NCBI GenBank assembly: GCA_014534155.1 | Contig: JACVSB010000053.1 | Coordinates: 1 to 8,738, forward strand | Direction: 5' to 3' | DNA: 8,738 nucleotides | Source: Thermoleophilia bacterium | GTDB taxonomy: Bacteria; Actinomycetota; Thermoleophilia; Gaiellales; Gaiellaceae | Part shown: positions 1-5,283 of the stretch, in pieces | How the letters are laid out: each line of letters opens with the position of its first letter | How positions within the stretch are numbered: the first letter of the stretch is position 1 | Translations under genes and position numbers: made by a program | The notes under the pieces: generated by a model | Database searches by the model: none | The model's input: the letters and a program-made list of their open reading frames with translations, nothing else | What the model was told of the DNA's origin: nothing

Positions 1-117
1 AAGGGCGACACCGGCGAGCGCGGCGAGCAGGGCGCCAAGGGCGACACCGGCGAGCAGGGCGCCAAGGGCGACACCGGCGAGCAGGGCGCCAAGGGCGACA
101 CCGGCGAGCGCGGCCTC
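1..117 (+). repeat. 27-bp tandem repeats coding for KGDTGEQGA
   Basis: A 27-bp unit encoding KGDTGEQGA is repeated exactly at 37-63 and 64-90. A partial copy follows from 91, and a 36-bp variant lies at 1-36. These are coding repeats of the collagen-like gene and probably extend upstream of the window. The near absence of synonymous differences suggests recent expansion by slippage or recombination. Confidence 0.85.
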
Positions 118-759
118 GACGGCGCGCCCGGCCAGAACGGCGCACCCGGCGAGAACGGCGCCGCCGGCCTCTCGGCGTACCAGCTCTGGCTCGAGATGGG
201 CGGCGAGGGGACGGTCGGCGACTTCCTCTCCTCGCTGAAGGGCGAGCAGGGCGACCGCGGAGAGCGCGGACAGGAGGGTGCGCAGGGCCCGAAGGGCGAC
301 GAGGGCGCGCCCGGCCAGAACGGCGCACCCGGCGAGAACGGCGCTTCCGGCACCGACGGCGCCCCCGGCCTCTCGGCGTACCAGCTCTGGCTTGCCGAGG
401 GCAACGAGGGAACCGTGGGCGACTTCATGAGCTCGCTCCGCGGCGCGAAGGGCGACACGGGCGCCCAGGGGCCGAAGGGCGACACGGGCCTGCAGGGGCC
501 GAAGGGCGACACCGGCCTGCAGGGGCCGAAGGGCGACACCGGCCCGCAGGGGCCGAAGGGCGACACGGGCCCGCAGGGGCCGAAGGGCGACACGGGCCCG
601 CAGGGCGCACAGGGCCCGGCCGGGATCGCGAACGCGAACCTCGACTGGGTATGCGTGAAACAGACCGGTTCCGGCCAGAACGCGACCGCTGTGATCGCGC
701 GCGGCTCCGAATGCCCGCCCGGCGTCGTCCGCTACCAGGTCTACTTCCCGACCTCCTAG
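1..759 (+). CDS. Collagen-like repeat protein, 5' end outside the window
   Basis: The frame is open from base 1 and gives 252 residues before TAG. Almost all of it is Gly-X-Y triplets rich in KGD, GPK, GEQ and GEN, so it should form a collagen-type triple helix. Two non-collagen insertions of the form GLSAYQLWL..G.EGTVGDF.SSL.G interrupt it at residues 56-81 and 123-148. Similar AYEIWL-type breaks are known in other bacterial and phage collagen-like proteins. After residue about 205 the repeats end in a cap of about 45 residues with two cysteines (C218, C238) and a VRYQVYF finish, perhaps a trimer-forming or disulphide-bonded head. The signal peptide or anchor, if any, lies upstream and cannot be seen. 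Bacterial collagen-like proteins are usually surface or secreted structural proteins; the exact role here is unknown. A strong hairpin follows the stop. Confidence 0.9.
   Translation, partial: KGDTGERGEQGAKGDTGEQGAKGDTGEQGAKGDTGERGLDGAPGQNGAPGENGAAGLSAYQLWLEMGGEGTVGDFLSSLKGEQGDRGERGQEGAQGPKGDEGAPGQNGAPGENGASGTDGAPGLSAYQLWLAEGNEGTVGDFMSSLRGAKGDTGAQGPKGDTGLQGPKGDTGLQGPKGDTGPQGPKGDTGPQGPKGDTGPQGAQGPAGIANANLDWVCVKQTGSGQNATAVIARGSECPPGVVRYQVYFPTS
121..444 (+). repeat. Duplicated collagen plus AYQLWL block
   Basis: Bases 121-162 recur exactly at 304-345, an offset of 183 bp. Each copy is followed by a GLSAYQLWL module (166-243 and 367-444). The second copy has extra Gly-X-Y triplets before the module. 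This shows that the gene grew by duplicating a composite unit of collagen segment plus interruption, on top of the 27-bp slippage repeats. Confidence 0.8.
451..612 (+). repeat. Six tandem 27-bp repeats coding for GDTGxQGPK
   Basis: Six consecutive 27-bp units start at 451, 478, 505, 532, 559 and 586. They differ mainly in the fifth triplet (GCC, CTG, CTG, CCG, CCG, CCG) and in ACG versus ACC. The last unit ends GAQ instead of GPK. They extend the triple-helical part just before the C-terminal cap, and copy number is likely to vary between strains. Confidence 0.9.
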
Positions 760-776
760 GCGGTAGTAGCTCCAGC

Positions 777-804
777 GAAGAGGCCCGACGCGTCGGGCCT
801 CTTC
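777..804 (+). terminator. Hairpin terminator after the collagen-like gene
   Basis: A perfect 28-base palindrome (GAAGAGGCCCGACG and its complement) lies 17 bases after the stop codon. It folds into a stem of about 12 bp with a minimal loop and is followed by TCGTTG, which is only weakly T-rich. Such stems without a long U tract are common terminators in GC-rich actinobacteria. Its symmetry means it could work on either strand. Confidence 0.75.
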
Positions 805-876
805 TCGTTGGACCTCCAGCCCCGCCCACGCGTTGCCGATACGACGTACGGCTGACCGGACCGGAAGGAGCGAGTG

Positions 877-1050
877 GTGAGCGAGAACGGGCAGCGGCCG
901 AAGAGCGAGAAGGACGACGGTCGCGGCGAGGTCTGGACGACCTGGGACGTCTTCTGGTGGGGTGCGCCAGCCCCTCCTGAGCCGCCCGCGCCGAAGCTCG
1001 GCCGCCGCTGGGCGCTTCCTCTTCTCGGGCGCAAGCGCACCGCCGAGTAG
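877..1050 (+). CDS. Small hypothetical protein with Trp-rich core
   Basis: This short frame runs GTG to TAG and gives 57 residues. A good Shine-Dalgarno (GGAAGGAG, 863-870) lies 6 bases before the GTG; an adjacent in-frame GTG at 874 is possible but too close. The N-terminal third is charged and hydrophilic (NGQRPKSEKDD). The middle reads EVWTTWDVFWWGAP, with four Trp and one Phe in ten residues. A Pro-rich stretch and a basic tail (LGRRW...GRKRTAE) follow. There is no clear membrane span, so the aromatic cluster may bind a partner protein or the membrane surface. I do not recognise a family. The RBS and the sharply non-random composition favour a real gene over the longer overlapping frame at 651-980. 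Confidence 0.6.
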   Translation: MSENGQRPKSEKDDGRGEVWTTWDVFWWGAPAPPEPPAPKLGRRWALPLLGRKRTAE

Positions 1051-1121
1051 GCGCGGCAAACGTCGATTCCCGTCCGCGCGCGCTGGGTACGCGCCGTCTG
1101 ATAGCGGACAAGGGAGACTCG

Positions 1122-1667
1122 ATGCTTGCACACGTCATACCGACGAAGGCGCACGGCGTAGTCGATTACGCGACGAGTGGCGCGCTCCTCGCCGCGCCCC
1201 GGCTCTTTCGGCTCAAGGACGTCCGCTCCTCGGCGCTCGCGCCGCGGATTACCGGCGCGACGACAACGGCCTACAGCGCGCTCACGGACTACGAGCTGGG
1301 TGTCGTCCGCGTCCTGCCGATGAAGGTGCACCTCGCCCTCGACGCCGCCGGCGGCGCGCTGCTCGCGGTGTCCCCGTGGGCGCTCGGCTACGCGCGCCAC
1401 GGCCTCAGGCACTGGCTTCCGCACACGACGGTTGGCCTGGGCGAGGTCGCCGTCGCCCTGACCACTGACACGCGCAGCGGGAGCGGCCGCTCGCGGCGGC
1501 GCGTGGCGGGGATGACCGGGCTCGCCGTCCTCGGGCTCGCCGCGCCCGTCGCCGCTGTCATCGCTCGGCGGCGCCGGCAGGAGGACGCGGGCTTGACCGA
1601 GATTCCGCCGCTGCCGCCGCTAGAACGCCCGGACGAGCAGGTTGAGCAGGATCGTCAGGAGCAGTGA
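1122..1667 (+). CDS. Small membrane protein with internal HxxxD/GALLA duplication (SPW-like)
   Basis: A 181-residue protein starts at ATG with AGGGAG (1111-1116) 5 bases upstream. Two related segments are visible: H11-GVVD15 followed by GALLAAPRLF, and H70-LALD74 followed by GALLAVSPWALG. Each pairs an HxxxD motif with a hydrophobic stretch ending near a proline, so the protein looks like an internal duplication. The SPW at 84-86 recalls the SPW-repeat membrane proteins, but that link is an inference. A third hydrophobic segment (about 130-148) is followed by RRRR and a Pro/Glu/Gln-rich tail, probably cytoplasmic. Function is unknown. The last 48 bases overlap a small gene on the opposite strand, so the tail is probably not under strong constraint. 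Confidence 0.75.
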   Translation: MLAHVIPTKAHGVVDYATSGALLAAPRLFRLKDVRSSALAPRITGATTTAYSALTDYELGVVRVLPMKVHLALDAAGGALLAVSPWALGYARHGLRHWLPHTTVGLGEVAVALTTDTRSGSGRSRRRVAGMTGLAVLGLAAPVAAVIARRRRQEDAGLTEIPPLPPLERPDEQVEQDRQEQ

Positions 1668-1760
1668 GGCGAGGAGCGAGATGGCGAGGCACCCGGGAGA
1701 GCAGCCGTAGACGCGAACCCGTCCGCTCCCGAGCTCCCGCCCTCCGAAGAGACCCCGCAT
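1620..1760 (-). CDS. Antisense small membrane protein with YGCSPGC motif
   Basis: This minus-strand frame, ATG to TAG, gives 46 residues. It has a short basic N-terminus (MRGLFGGREL), then RVRVYGCSPGCLAISLL with two cysteines four apart, then a Leu/Ile-rich membrane span (about residues 26-42) ending LVRAF. Charge followed by a clean span is typical of a true single-pass micro-protein, not of a random shadow frame in GC-rich DNA. An in-frame GTG three codons upstream (1769) is an alternative start. No good Shine-Dalgarno is seen. TAGCGT, a TAnnnT-type -10, lies 7 bases before the ATG and would suit a leaderless transcript. It overlaps the 3' end of the convergent + strand gene by 48 bases. 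I recall similar short Cys-plus-span proteins in actinobacteria but cannot name a family. Confidence 0.6.
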   Translation of the reverse strand: MRGLFGGRELGSGRVRVYGCSPGCLAISLLASLLLTILLNLLVRAF

Positions 1761-1865
1761 CCCGGGCACGCTAGCGGAGGAAGGCGCGCGGCTCACGCGG
1801 GGGGCGGTAGAGCCCGTACCGCGCGCGGCGAGCTCGAGGTCGGACGCGGCCGGCGCGTCGTCAGG

Positions 1866-2726
1866 TTGACGCGGCTCGACCGCCTCTGGTGGCCCGTCGA
1901 GGGCATTACGAAGGGCGACGTAGTCCGCTACTACCGGGCCGTCTCGCCCGTGCTCCTCCCTCACCTGCGCGACCGCCCCTTCACGATGAAGCGCCACTAC
2001 ACGAGCCCGCGGAGCCCGTTCCAGTGGGTCAAGGACGCACCACCCGACCTCCCCGCGTGGATCCGCACATCGGAGCAACCGGCGAAATCGCGCGGCGGCG
2101 CCCCCGTCCGCTACGCGCTCGTGAACGACGAGCTCGCGCTCCTCTGGATGGTCGAGTTCGGCTGCGTCGACCTGCACGTCTGGACGGCGCGCGAGGACCG
2201 CCCCGACCGTGCCGACGCCGTCGTCTTCGACCTCGATCCGGCAGACGTCGCGTTCGCCGACGTAGCGGCCGCGGCGCTCCTCCTGCGTGACGCCCTCGCC
2301 GCCCTGGAGCTCGAGGCCTTCCCGATGACGACGGGCGGAGCGGGCCTCCACGTCCGGGTTCCGGTGGCGCGCGTCCACCAGTATGCCGAGATTCGGGAGT
2401 TCGCCGAGCTCCTGGCCGGCGTGCTATGCCGCGCCGCGCCGCAGCTCGTGACCGGCGAGCGCTCGCCCGGCAAGCGACGGGGCGTCTTCGTCGACGCGAA
2501 GATGAACGGGCTGGGCCAGCAGGTGGTCGCCCCGTACTCCGTCCGTCCGCTGCCCGGGGCACCGGTGGCGACGCCGGTGACGTGGGAGGAGCTCGAGCGG
2601 GGAGTACGACCCGGCGAGCTCTCGCTCGACGCAGTGACGGCGCGCGTGGGCGAGCGGGGCGACCTGCTCGCGGGCGCGCTCGGGGCTCGCCAGCGGCTCG
2701 CGGCCGCGCTCGGAGCACTGCGCTAG
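1866..2726 (+). CDS. LigD-type DNA primase/polymerase domain protein
   Basis: This is a 286-residue stand-alone polymerase domain of the LigD/archaeo-eukaryotic primase family, which fills and extends ends in bacterial non-homologous end joining. Family marks in order are LDRLWWP..GITKGDVVRYY (4-23), MKRHY (41-45), WVKDAP, H104 in VDLHVW, the metal-binding pair D122/D124 in VFDLDP, TTGGAGLHV (155-163), the third acid D210 in GVFVDAK, and VVAPYSVRPLPGAPVATPV. All three expected metal ligands are present. The TGGAGLH loop has Ala where LigD polymerases commonly have Lys (SGxKGLH). No ligase or nuclease domain is attached and no Ku gene is in the window. TTG 1866 is the only ATG/GTG/TTG start. 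No Shine-Dalgarno is clear, and family-like sequence continues upstream of the TTG, so the N-terminus is uncertain. Its stop overlaps that of the convergent gene. Confidence 0.85.
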   Translation: MTRLDRLWWPVEGITKGDVVRYYRAVSPVLLPHLRDRPFTMKRHYTSPRSPFQWVKDAPPDLPAWIRTSEQPAKSRGGAPVRYALVNDELALLWMVEFGCVDLHVWTAREDRPDRADAVVFDLDPADVAFADVAAAALLLRDALAALELEAFPMTTGGAGLHVRVPVARVHQYAEIREFAELLAGVLCRAAPQLVTGERSPGKRRGVFVDAKMNGLGQQVVAPYSVRPLPGAPVATPVTWEELERGVRPGELSLDAVTARVGERGDLLAGALGARQRLAAALGALR

Positions 2727-3436
2727 TCCTCCCGCAACCGCTCGACCTCGAGCTCCGCCTCCTTCGCTCGCTCGAGCGCCCGTTCCGCGTCGCCCTCGGC
2801 CCGCCGCAGCGCGTCCTGGAGCCGCGCGACCTCGCGGGCGGCCGCCGCCGCCTCCGCGCGGGCTCCCTCGGCCTCGGCGCGGGCGTGCCGGAGCGCCGCG
2901 CGCGCCGCCGCCCGCTCCTCTCGGGTCGGCCCGGCGCGCCGGCGCGCCGGGCGCGCTTCGACCACGCCGAGGAGCCCGGCGAAGCCGCTAGCCTCGACCT
3001 CGCGCGTCAGGATGCCGCGGCGCAGGTCGTCGTGCAGGTCGGGATCGGCGGCGGCCGCGTTGAGCGTGCGCTCGACCGCGGCGAGCGTCGAATCGCTCGC
3101 CGTCCGGCCCGAGGCAGCGAGGAAATCGCGGGCGGAGCCGACGAGCGAGCGGACCGCCTCGCGCTCTTCCCCCACCGGCGAGCGAAGGTCTCCCTCCCCC
3201 GACGCCTGCGCGATTCTGAGCCGGTCGGCGGCGGCCAGGAGCCGGTCCACGTCCGCCGGCCGGCTCCGGGCGACCTGGTTCACGGTCCAGGCGGCGATCG
3301 ACGGCTTGACGAGTGCGGCAACGGCCTCTGCCTCCTCCCGTCGACCCTCGCGACGGAGGCGCCGGGCGAGCTCGTTTCGCTCGCGCGTGAACTCCTCGAG
3401 CGGGAGGCCGTAGAGCCGTTCGGCGTCCTCGTCCAG
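2723..3436 (-). CDS. Hypothetical protein with C-terminal coiled coil, probable CTG start
   Basis: This 237-residue protein resembles a type I have seen in actinobacteria, with YGLPLEEFTRERNELARRL near the start and KPSIAAWTVNQVAR after it. From about residue 150 onward it is a long Ala/Glu/Arg-rich helix with heptad-like spacing (EVARLQDALRRAEGDAE...), almost certainly a coiled coil. No ATG, GTG or TTG occurs in frame before GTG in AAWTVNQ, more than 50 residues in, which would remove the most distinctive region. CTG at 3436 gives a natural N-terminus (LDEDAERLYGLP) and lies 2 bases after the FTR1 stop, so coupled translation is likely. It is probably co-transcribed with the iron permease, although nothing in the protein suggests iron binding. 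Its TAG shares CTAG with the stop of the convergent polymerase gene. Function unknown. Confidence 0.75.
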   Translation of the reverse strand: MDEDAERLYGLPLEEFTRERNELARRLRREGRREEAEAVAALVKPSIAAWTVNQVARSRPADVDRLLAAADRLRIAQASGEGDLRSPVGEEREAVRSLVGSARDFLAASGRTASDSTLAAVERTLNAAAADPDLHDDLRRGILTREVEASGFAGLLGVVEARPARRRAGPTREERAAARAALRHARAEAEGARAEAAAAAREVARLQDALRRAEGDAERALERAKEAELEVERLRED

Positions 3437-3438
3437 CG

Positions 3439-4263
3439 CTAGGCGGCCGCGGGGACTGCCCGCCGCCGCGGAAGGAGCGGCGAGAGGAAGAAGGCGAGCG
3501 CGAGGCTGATGTACGAGGCCCAGGCGACGACCTCGAGCAGCGACGGGTTTCCGTTGTAGCCGAAGAGCGCCGTCAGGAACTGACCGAGCGTGGAGCGCTC
3601 GCTCACGATCGCGTTCGTGTCCCAGACGTGCTCGATCGTCATCGGCAGCAGCGATGCCTCCTGGAACTCGTGCACGGCGTGGGCGAGGAGACCACCCGCG
3701 AAGACGATCAGGAGCAGGCCGGTGCAGGTGAAGAACTGGCGCAGGTTGAGGCGCCGCGACCCGTGGTAGAGGGCGACGCCGAGCGAGACCGCGACGACGA
3801 GCCCAGCAGCGGCCCCAATCGCCGTGACCGCAGGCGACGAGCTCTCGCTGATCGCGAAGAGAAAGAGCGCCGTTTCCCAGCCTTCGCGCAGGACGGCGAA
3901 GAAGACGACGGACGCGAGGCCGACCGCCGACCCGGCGACGATCGCACCCTCCAGTCGCGCCTCGAGCTCGCGCTTCAAGTTCGCGGCCTGCTTGCGCATC
4001 CAGAAGATCATCCACGTGAGGACGGCGACCGCGGAGAGCATGGCGACGCCCTCGAAGATCTGCTCCGCGCGCCCCTCCAGCTCCCCGACGGTGAAGAAGA
4101 GCGCGGCGCCGGTCACGACAGAGACCGCCACCGCCGCCGCCGTGCCGGCCCAGATGACGCCGAAATGCCGTCGGTTGTCCGTCTTCGCGAGGTACGCGAG
4201 GACAATGCTCACGATGAGCGACGCTTCCAGGCCTTCGCGCGTCGTCAGGAGCGCGGCTCCCAT
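3439..4263 (-). CDS. FTR1/EfeU-family high-affinity iron permease
   Basis: This 274-residue integral membrane protein has about seven spans. It carries both family signatures: REGLE at 9-13 in the first span and REGWE at 126-130 in the fourth. In the FTR1/EfeU family, the acids of these RExxE motifs carry iron through the membrane. Typical membrane partners follow, such as a basic cytoplasmic loop (MRKQAANLKRELEARLE, about 89-105) and a final span before RRR. The ATG has a strong AAGGAGG 6 bases upstream. No EfeO or EfeB gene is seen in the window, so any partner is encoded elsewhere or the protein acts alone. A promoter and a TAAGG-N4-CCTTA dyad lie just upstream, suggesting repression when metal is plentiful. 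The coiled-coil gene follows 2 bases after the stop. Confidence 0.93.
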   Translation of the reverse strand: MGAALLTTREGLEASLIVSIVLAYLAKTDNRRHFGVIWAGTAAAVAVSVVTGAALFFTVGELEGRAEQIFEGVAMLSAVAVLTWMIFWMRKQAANLKRELEARLEGAIVAGSAVGLASVVFFAVLREGWETALFLFAISESSSPAVTAIGAAAGLVVAVSLGVALYHGSRRLNLRQFFTCTGLLLIVFAGGLLAHAVHEFQEASLLPMTIEHVWDTNAIVSERSTLGQFLTALFGYNGNPSLLEVVAWASYISLALAFFLSPLLPRRRAVPAAA

Positions 4264-4287
4264 GCGGTTCCTCCTTCGCCGGGCACG

Positions 4288-4307
4288 CTGTAAGGGTGGC
4301 CTTACAG
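4288..4307. promoter_or_regulatory. Perfect dyad operator, DtxR/IdeR-like
   Basis: The perfect inverted repeat CTGTAAGG-GTGG-CCTTACAG is 20 bp long and sits 10 bases downstream of the -10, at or just after the predicted start site. The TAAGG...CCTTA arms resemble boxes of the DtxR/IdeR iron-dependent repressors of actinobacteria, although the 4-base centre differs from the classical 19-bp site. The position in front of an iron permease supports metal-dependent repression. The binding protein is inferred, and an MntR-type or other regulator is possible. Confidence 0.7.
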
Positions 4308-4317
4308 TCTGGCTGAG

Positions 4318-4346
4318 CTTATCCCACTGTGGCTGCCACGTGTCAA
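4318..4346 (-). promoter_or_regulatory. Sigma-70-type promoter of the FTR1 gene
   Basis: On the minus strand, a perfect -35 TTGACA (4346-4341) is followed by exactly 17 bases and then GATAAG (4323-4318) as -10, matching four of six consensus positions. The predicted transcript start falls near 4308-4312, at the edge of the dyad and 45-50 bases before the ATG. Confidence 0.75.
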
Positions 4347-4376
4347 GCGGGAAGGCGCGAGGCGCGGGCGCCGCGC

Positions 4377-4817
4377 TTACTCTCCGTGCTCGACGAGCCG
4401 CTTCAGCCGCACGAGGTCCTCCTCGAGCCGCCGCTGCGCGTGCCGGGTGATGACGCCCGCCATCACGCGGGCGAGCCGGCTCCTGTACTCCGTCGCGATC
4501 GTCGTCGTCACCGAGGTCCGCCCCGCCGCCTCGTCCAGCTCCTGGCGCGCGGTGGACTCGAACTGGGAAGCCGTCAGCCGCGTGGCGAGGCGGCGGTTCG
4601 GCTCGTACTCGACGATCTCGGCGTCGAGCTCGATCCGCTGCCCCTGGTCCTCGAAGACGTCGCGGAAGCGAGTGCCGAGGCCGAGATCGCCGTCGGTTAC
4701 CTGCTCCGACGCCGTAAGCGCGCCCATCCACCGCAGGCGGCGCTCGGGCGCCGCGAGGTACGGGAAGATCGCCGCGGCAGGCCGCTCGATCTCGACCGTG
4801 TGTCTGTTCGTGTGCAC
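4377..4817 (-). CDS. SRPBCC (polyketide cyclase/START-like) domain protein
   Basis: This 146-residue protein has the layout of a small SRPBCC fold: VEIERPAAAIFPYLAAPER (8-26) with the usual strand-helix opening, W30 after it, then DLGLGTRFRDVFE, IELDAEIVEYEPNRRLATR, and a final long helix after the ATEY strand (107-146). Such domains have a deep hydrophobic pocket for lipids or polyketides, or act as SMU-type coenzyme Q/stress proteins; the ligand here is not predictable. The GTG start lies only 3 bases after the stop of the upstream membrane protein and has no clear Shine-Dalgarno, so translational coupling is likely. Stop is TAA. The FTR1 promoter lies downstream, making a separate transcription unit probable. 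Confidence 0.85.
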   Translation of the reverse strand: MHTNRHTVEIERPAAAIFPYLAAPERRLRWMGALTASEQVTDGDLGLGTRFRDVFEDQGQRIELDAEIVEYEPNRRLATRLTASQFESTARQELDEAAGRTSVTTTIATEYRSRLARVMAGVITRHAQRRLEEDLVRLKRLVEHGE

Positions 4818-4820
4818 GCG

Positions 4821-5135
4821 CTAGGGCGTGCTCTCGCCGCTTCCGCGCATCTCCTCCGCCGCCTTGCGCGCACGTTCGCGCGCGAGGCGGCGGGCGGCCT
4901 CGGCTCCGGGGGGCTCCTCGTCGTCGACGACTGTCTCGGCCGCCATCCCCGCGGCCTCGAAATCCTCCTCGTCGGCCGCCTGCTCGCGTGCTTGCTCGAG
5001 CTTCGCCCGCAGCTCCTCGGCGCGCGGGTCGAGCGCGGGCGACCCCCGCTCCTCGAGGGCGAAACGGCGGCGAGCCACGAGGGCCGCGACCGCGCCGGCG
5101 GCGAGCGAAGCGAGGAGCAGCGTCTTTCGCGGCAC
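4821..5135 (-). CDS. Single-span membrane protein with acidic/coiled tail
   Basis: From GTG 5135 the protein is 104 residues. A short basic N-terminus (VPRK) leads into one membrane span (about 5-21, LLLASLAAGAVAALVA), then RRR as a positive-inside stop. The rest is a hydrophilic Ala/Glu/Arg-rich tail likely to be helical, with an acidic patch VVDDEEPP near the middle and ARRLARERARKAAEEM near the end. In-frame GTG 5144 and TTG 5171 could extend it by 3 or 12 residues. GTG 5135 is preferred because it begins right before the span and GGAAGA lies 9 bases upstream. It is probably co-transcribed with the SRPBCC gene that follows. No family recognised; a membrane tether or scaffold is possible. 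Confidence 0.7.
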   Translation of the reverse strand: MPRKTLLLASLAAGAVAALVARRRFALEERGSPALDPRAEELRAKLEQAREQAADEEDFEAAGMAAETVVDDEEPPGAEAARRLARERARKAAEEMRGSGESTP

Positions 5136-5164
5136 ATCCCGCACTCTTCCATGACGGAGCGGGG

Positions 5165-5193
5165 TCGGCAACCCGGACGTGGACGGCTATAGT
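5165..5193 (+). promoter_or_regulatory. Likely promoter of the rpsF operon
   Basis: TATAGT at 5188-5193 is the best -10 in this very GC-rich intergenic region. TCGGCA (5165-5170) stands 17 bases upstream as a partial -35, with four of six positions matching. It predicts a leader of about 84 bases before rpsF. The reverse strand of the same spot reads TATAGC and might serve the divergent membrane-protein gene. Confidence 0.5.
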
Positions 5194-5211
5194 GGCGTCG
5201 CTTCCTGCCCC

Positions 5212-5245
5212 GCCGGGCGCCGTCCTCCCGAACGGCGCCGCCGGC
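5212..5245 (+). promoter_or_regulatory. Structured 5' leader of the rpsF operon
   Basis: In the predicted leader, GGCGCCGT (5216-5223) pairs perfectly with ACGGCGCC (5232-5239) around an 8-base CCTCCCGA loop. An alternative outer stem pairs GCCGG (5212-5216) with CCGGC (5241-5245) and bulges two bases. An S6:S18-binding leader controls rpsF operons in several bacterial groups; this hairpin is in the right place for such feedback control. I cannot confirm that it matches that motif. Confidence 0.45.
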
Positions 5246-5283
5246 GAGGCCGCTAGACCGAGGGAAGAGAGGAGGTTCGGGAA

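Noticed and set aside
1..612. CRISPR-like or satellite array from the regular repeats
   Set aside because: The repeats are in frame, contiguous without spacers and encode Gly-X-Y triplets, so they are collagen coding repeats.
651..980. Plus-strand frame overlapping the end of the collagen-like gene
   Set aside because: It crosses the terminator hairpin and overlaps the better-supported small gene at 877; its composition is Arg-rich shadow sequence.
1681..1710. ATG 1681 as a start for the polymerase gene
   Set aside because: It is in another frame and reaches TAG after nine codons.
1741..1780. CCTCCG...CGGAGG inverted repeat as a terminator
   Set aside because: Only 6 bp with a 28-base loop, and it overlaps the start of the small minus-strand gene; likely chance in GC-rich DNA.
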